Source: DAOTUB01 sp034437455 (lineage in GTDB: Bacteria; Chloroflexota; Anaerolineae; B4-G1). From it: DNA of 5,441 nucleotides. The stretch is taken from assembly GCA_034437455.1 (NCBI GenBank), contig DAOTUB010000040.1:1-5441 (forward strand). The letters run 5' to 3'. The notes beneath the pieces were generated by a model. It was not told where the DNA came from and did not search any database. It saw nothing but the letters and a program-made list of their open reading frames with translations. Made by a program: the position numbers and the translations under genes. Shown in pieces: positions 5,205-5,441 of the stretch (the first letter of the stretch is position 1; each line of letters starts with the position of its first letter).

Positions 5205-5441
5205 CTTGCGGAAGTAGGTTAGAGTATCTTGGCTTGGGGTTTTCGAAGCAGTAGGCCCCCGTAGAGGGGTAGGCGAGGCTCTAAATGGGGTTGATGGAGC
5301 GCGGCGGGTTTCGCGAGGCTCAGTGATCGACATACGTCGAGGGACAACGCTAGATGTTGCCCGTTGCGGCCGTCGCTTCCCGCACCAGCCGAGCGAGAGT
5401 GGTCAAGTTGAGCCAAACGTCGGCCAGGAAAATGGTGGCCC
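5205..5441. other. Non-coding tail with no supported gene
   Basis: The 237 bp after the caspase-like stop codon hold no convincing gene. A weak CCCC/GGGG hairpin (5257-5269) lacks a T-run. A 9-bp direct repeat GCGAGGCTC occurs at 5273-5281 and 5313-5321. On the minus strand a short frame enters from the right edge and stops at TAG 5352-5350; its 29 codons include WLNLTTLARLVREAT, which has a protein-like pattern and could be the C-terminus of a convergent gene, but it is too short to call. Confidence 0.5.

Noticed and set aside
4637..5254. A 205-codon plus-strand frame overlapping the end of the caspase-like gene
   Set aside because: It is an Arg/His-rich shadow of the BACON-encoding frame with no ribosome binding site or recognisable motif.
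5257..5269. A CCCC/GGGG hairpin as a transcription terminator
   Set aside because: The stem is only 4 bp and no T-run follows.
5273..5321. A 9-bp direct repeat GCGAGGCTC 40 bp apart
   Set aside because: Two short copies without further symmetry or context are compatible with chance in GC-rich DNA.

Overview
The window looks like a stretch of a Chloroflexota-type genome (Anaerolineae or Caldilineae-like). This rests on style, not on a marker gene: a secreted protein ends in the short C-terminal motif VYLPVVARQ, which resembles the (V/I)YLPLV-type tails common on exported proteins of that phylum; it also carries tandem BACON-like domains; the two main genes are fairly GC-rich and use GGGAGG ribosome binding sites. 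No rRNA, tRNA, CRISPR array or transposase gene is visible.

Layout. (1) Positions 1-863, minus strand: the N-terminal part of a metallo-beta-lactamase-fold hydrolase that runs off the left edge. It begins with the tail end of a cadherin/Ig-like repeat, so its original 5' end appears to be missing. (2) Positions 879-1039: a 161-bp element bounded by 23-bp inverted repeats with two mismatches. It abuts the truncated gene and contains two inverted REP-like units, each a GTAG tetranucleotide followed by a hairpin. The units differ at only four positions, which form two compensated base pairs. (3) Positions 1074-1146: a good sigma70-type promoter and a ribosome binding site. (4) Positions 1147-3498, plus: a 783-residue protein with a signal peptide, a Vps62/DUF946-like extracytoplasmic domain, a beta-rich linker, and a C-terminal PrsW-like intramembrane protease domain. 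Two conserved acidic positions of that domain are replaced (EExxK reads QEALK; the EN motif reads GN). (5) Positions 3600-5204, plus: a 534-residue secreted protein with a caspase/gingipain-like (clan CD) domain, two BACON-like repeats and the YLPVV tail. (6) Positions 5205-5441: a lower-information tail with no supported gene.

The two plus-strand genes are 101 bp apart, share one evident promoter and have near-identical ribosome binding sites, so they probably form an operon. Both products act at or outside the membrane and both carry protease folds: a membrane PrsW-like protein fused to an extracytoplasmic sensor-like domain, and a secreted cysteine-peptidase-like protein with adhesive domains. 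A two-component extracytoplasmic proteolysis or surface-processing system is a reasonable hypothesis, but it is inference from domain content and neighbourhood. The most unusual items are the Vps62-PrsW fusion with an altered active site, its pairing with the caspase-like protein, and the covarying REP pair inside an inverted-repeat element.
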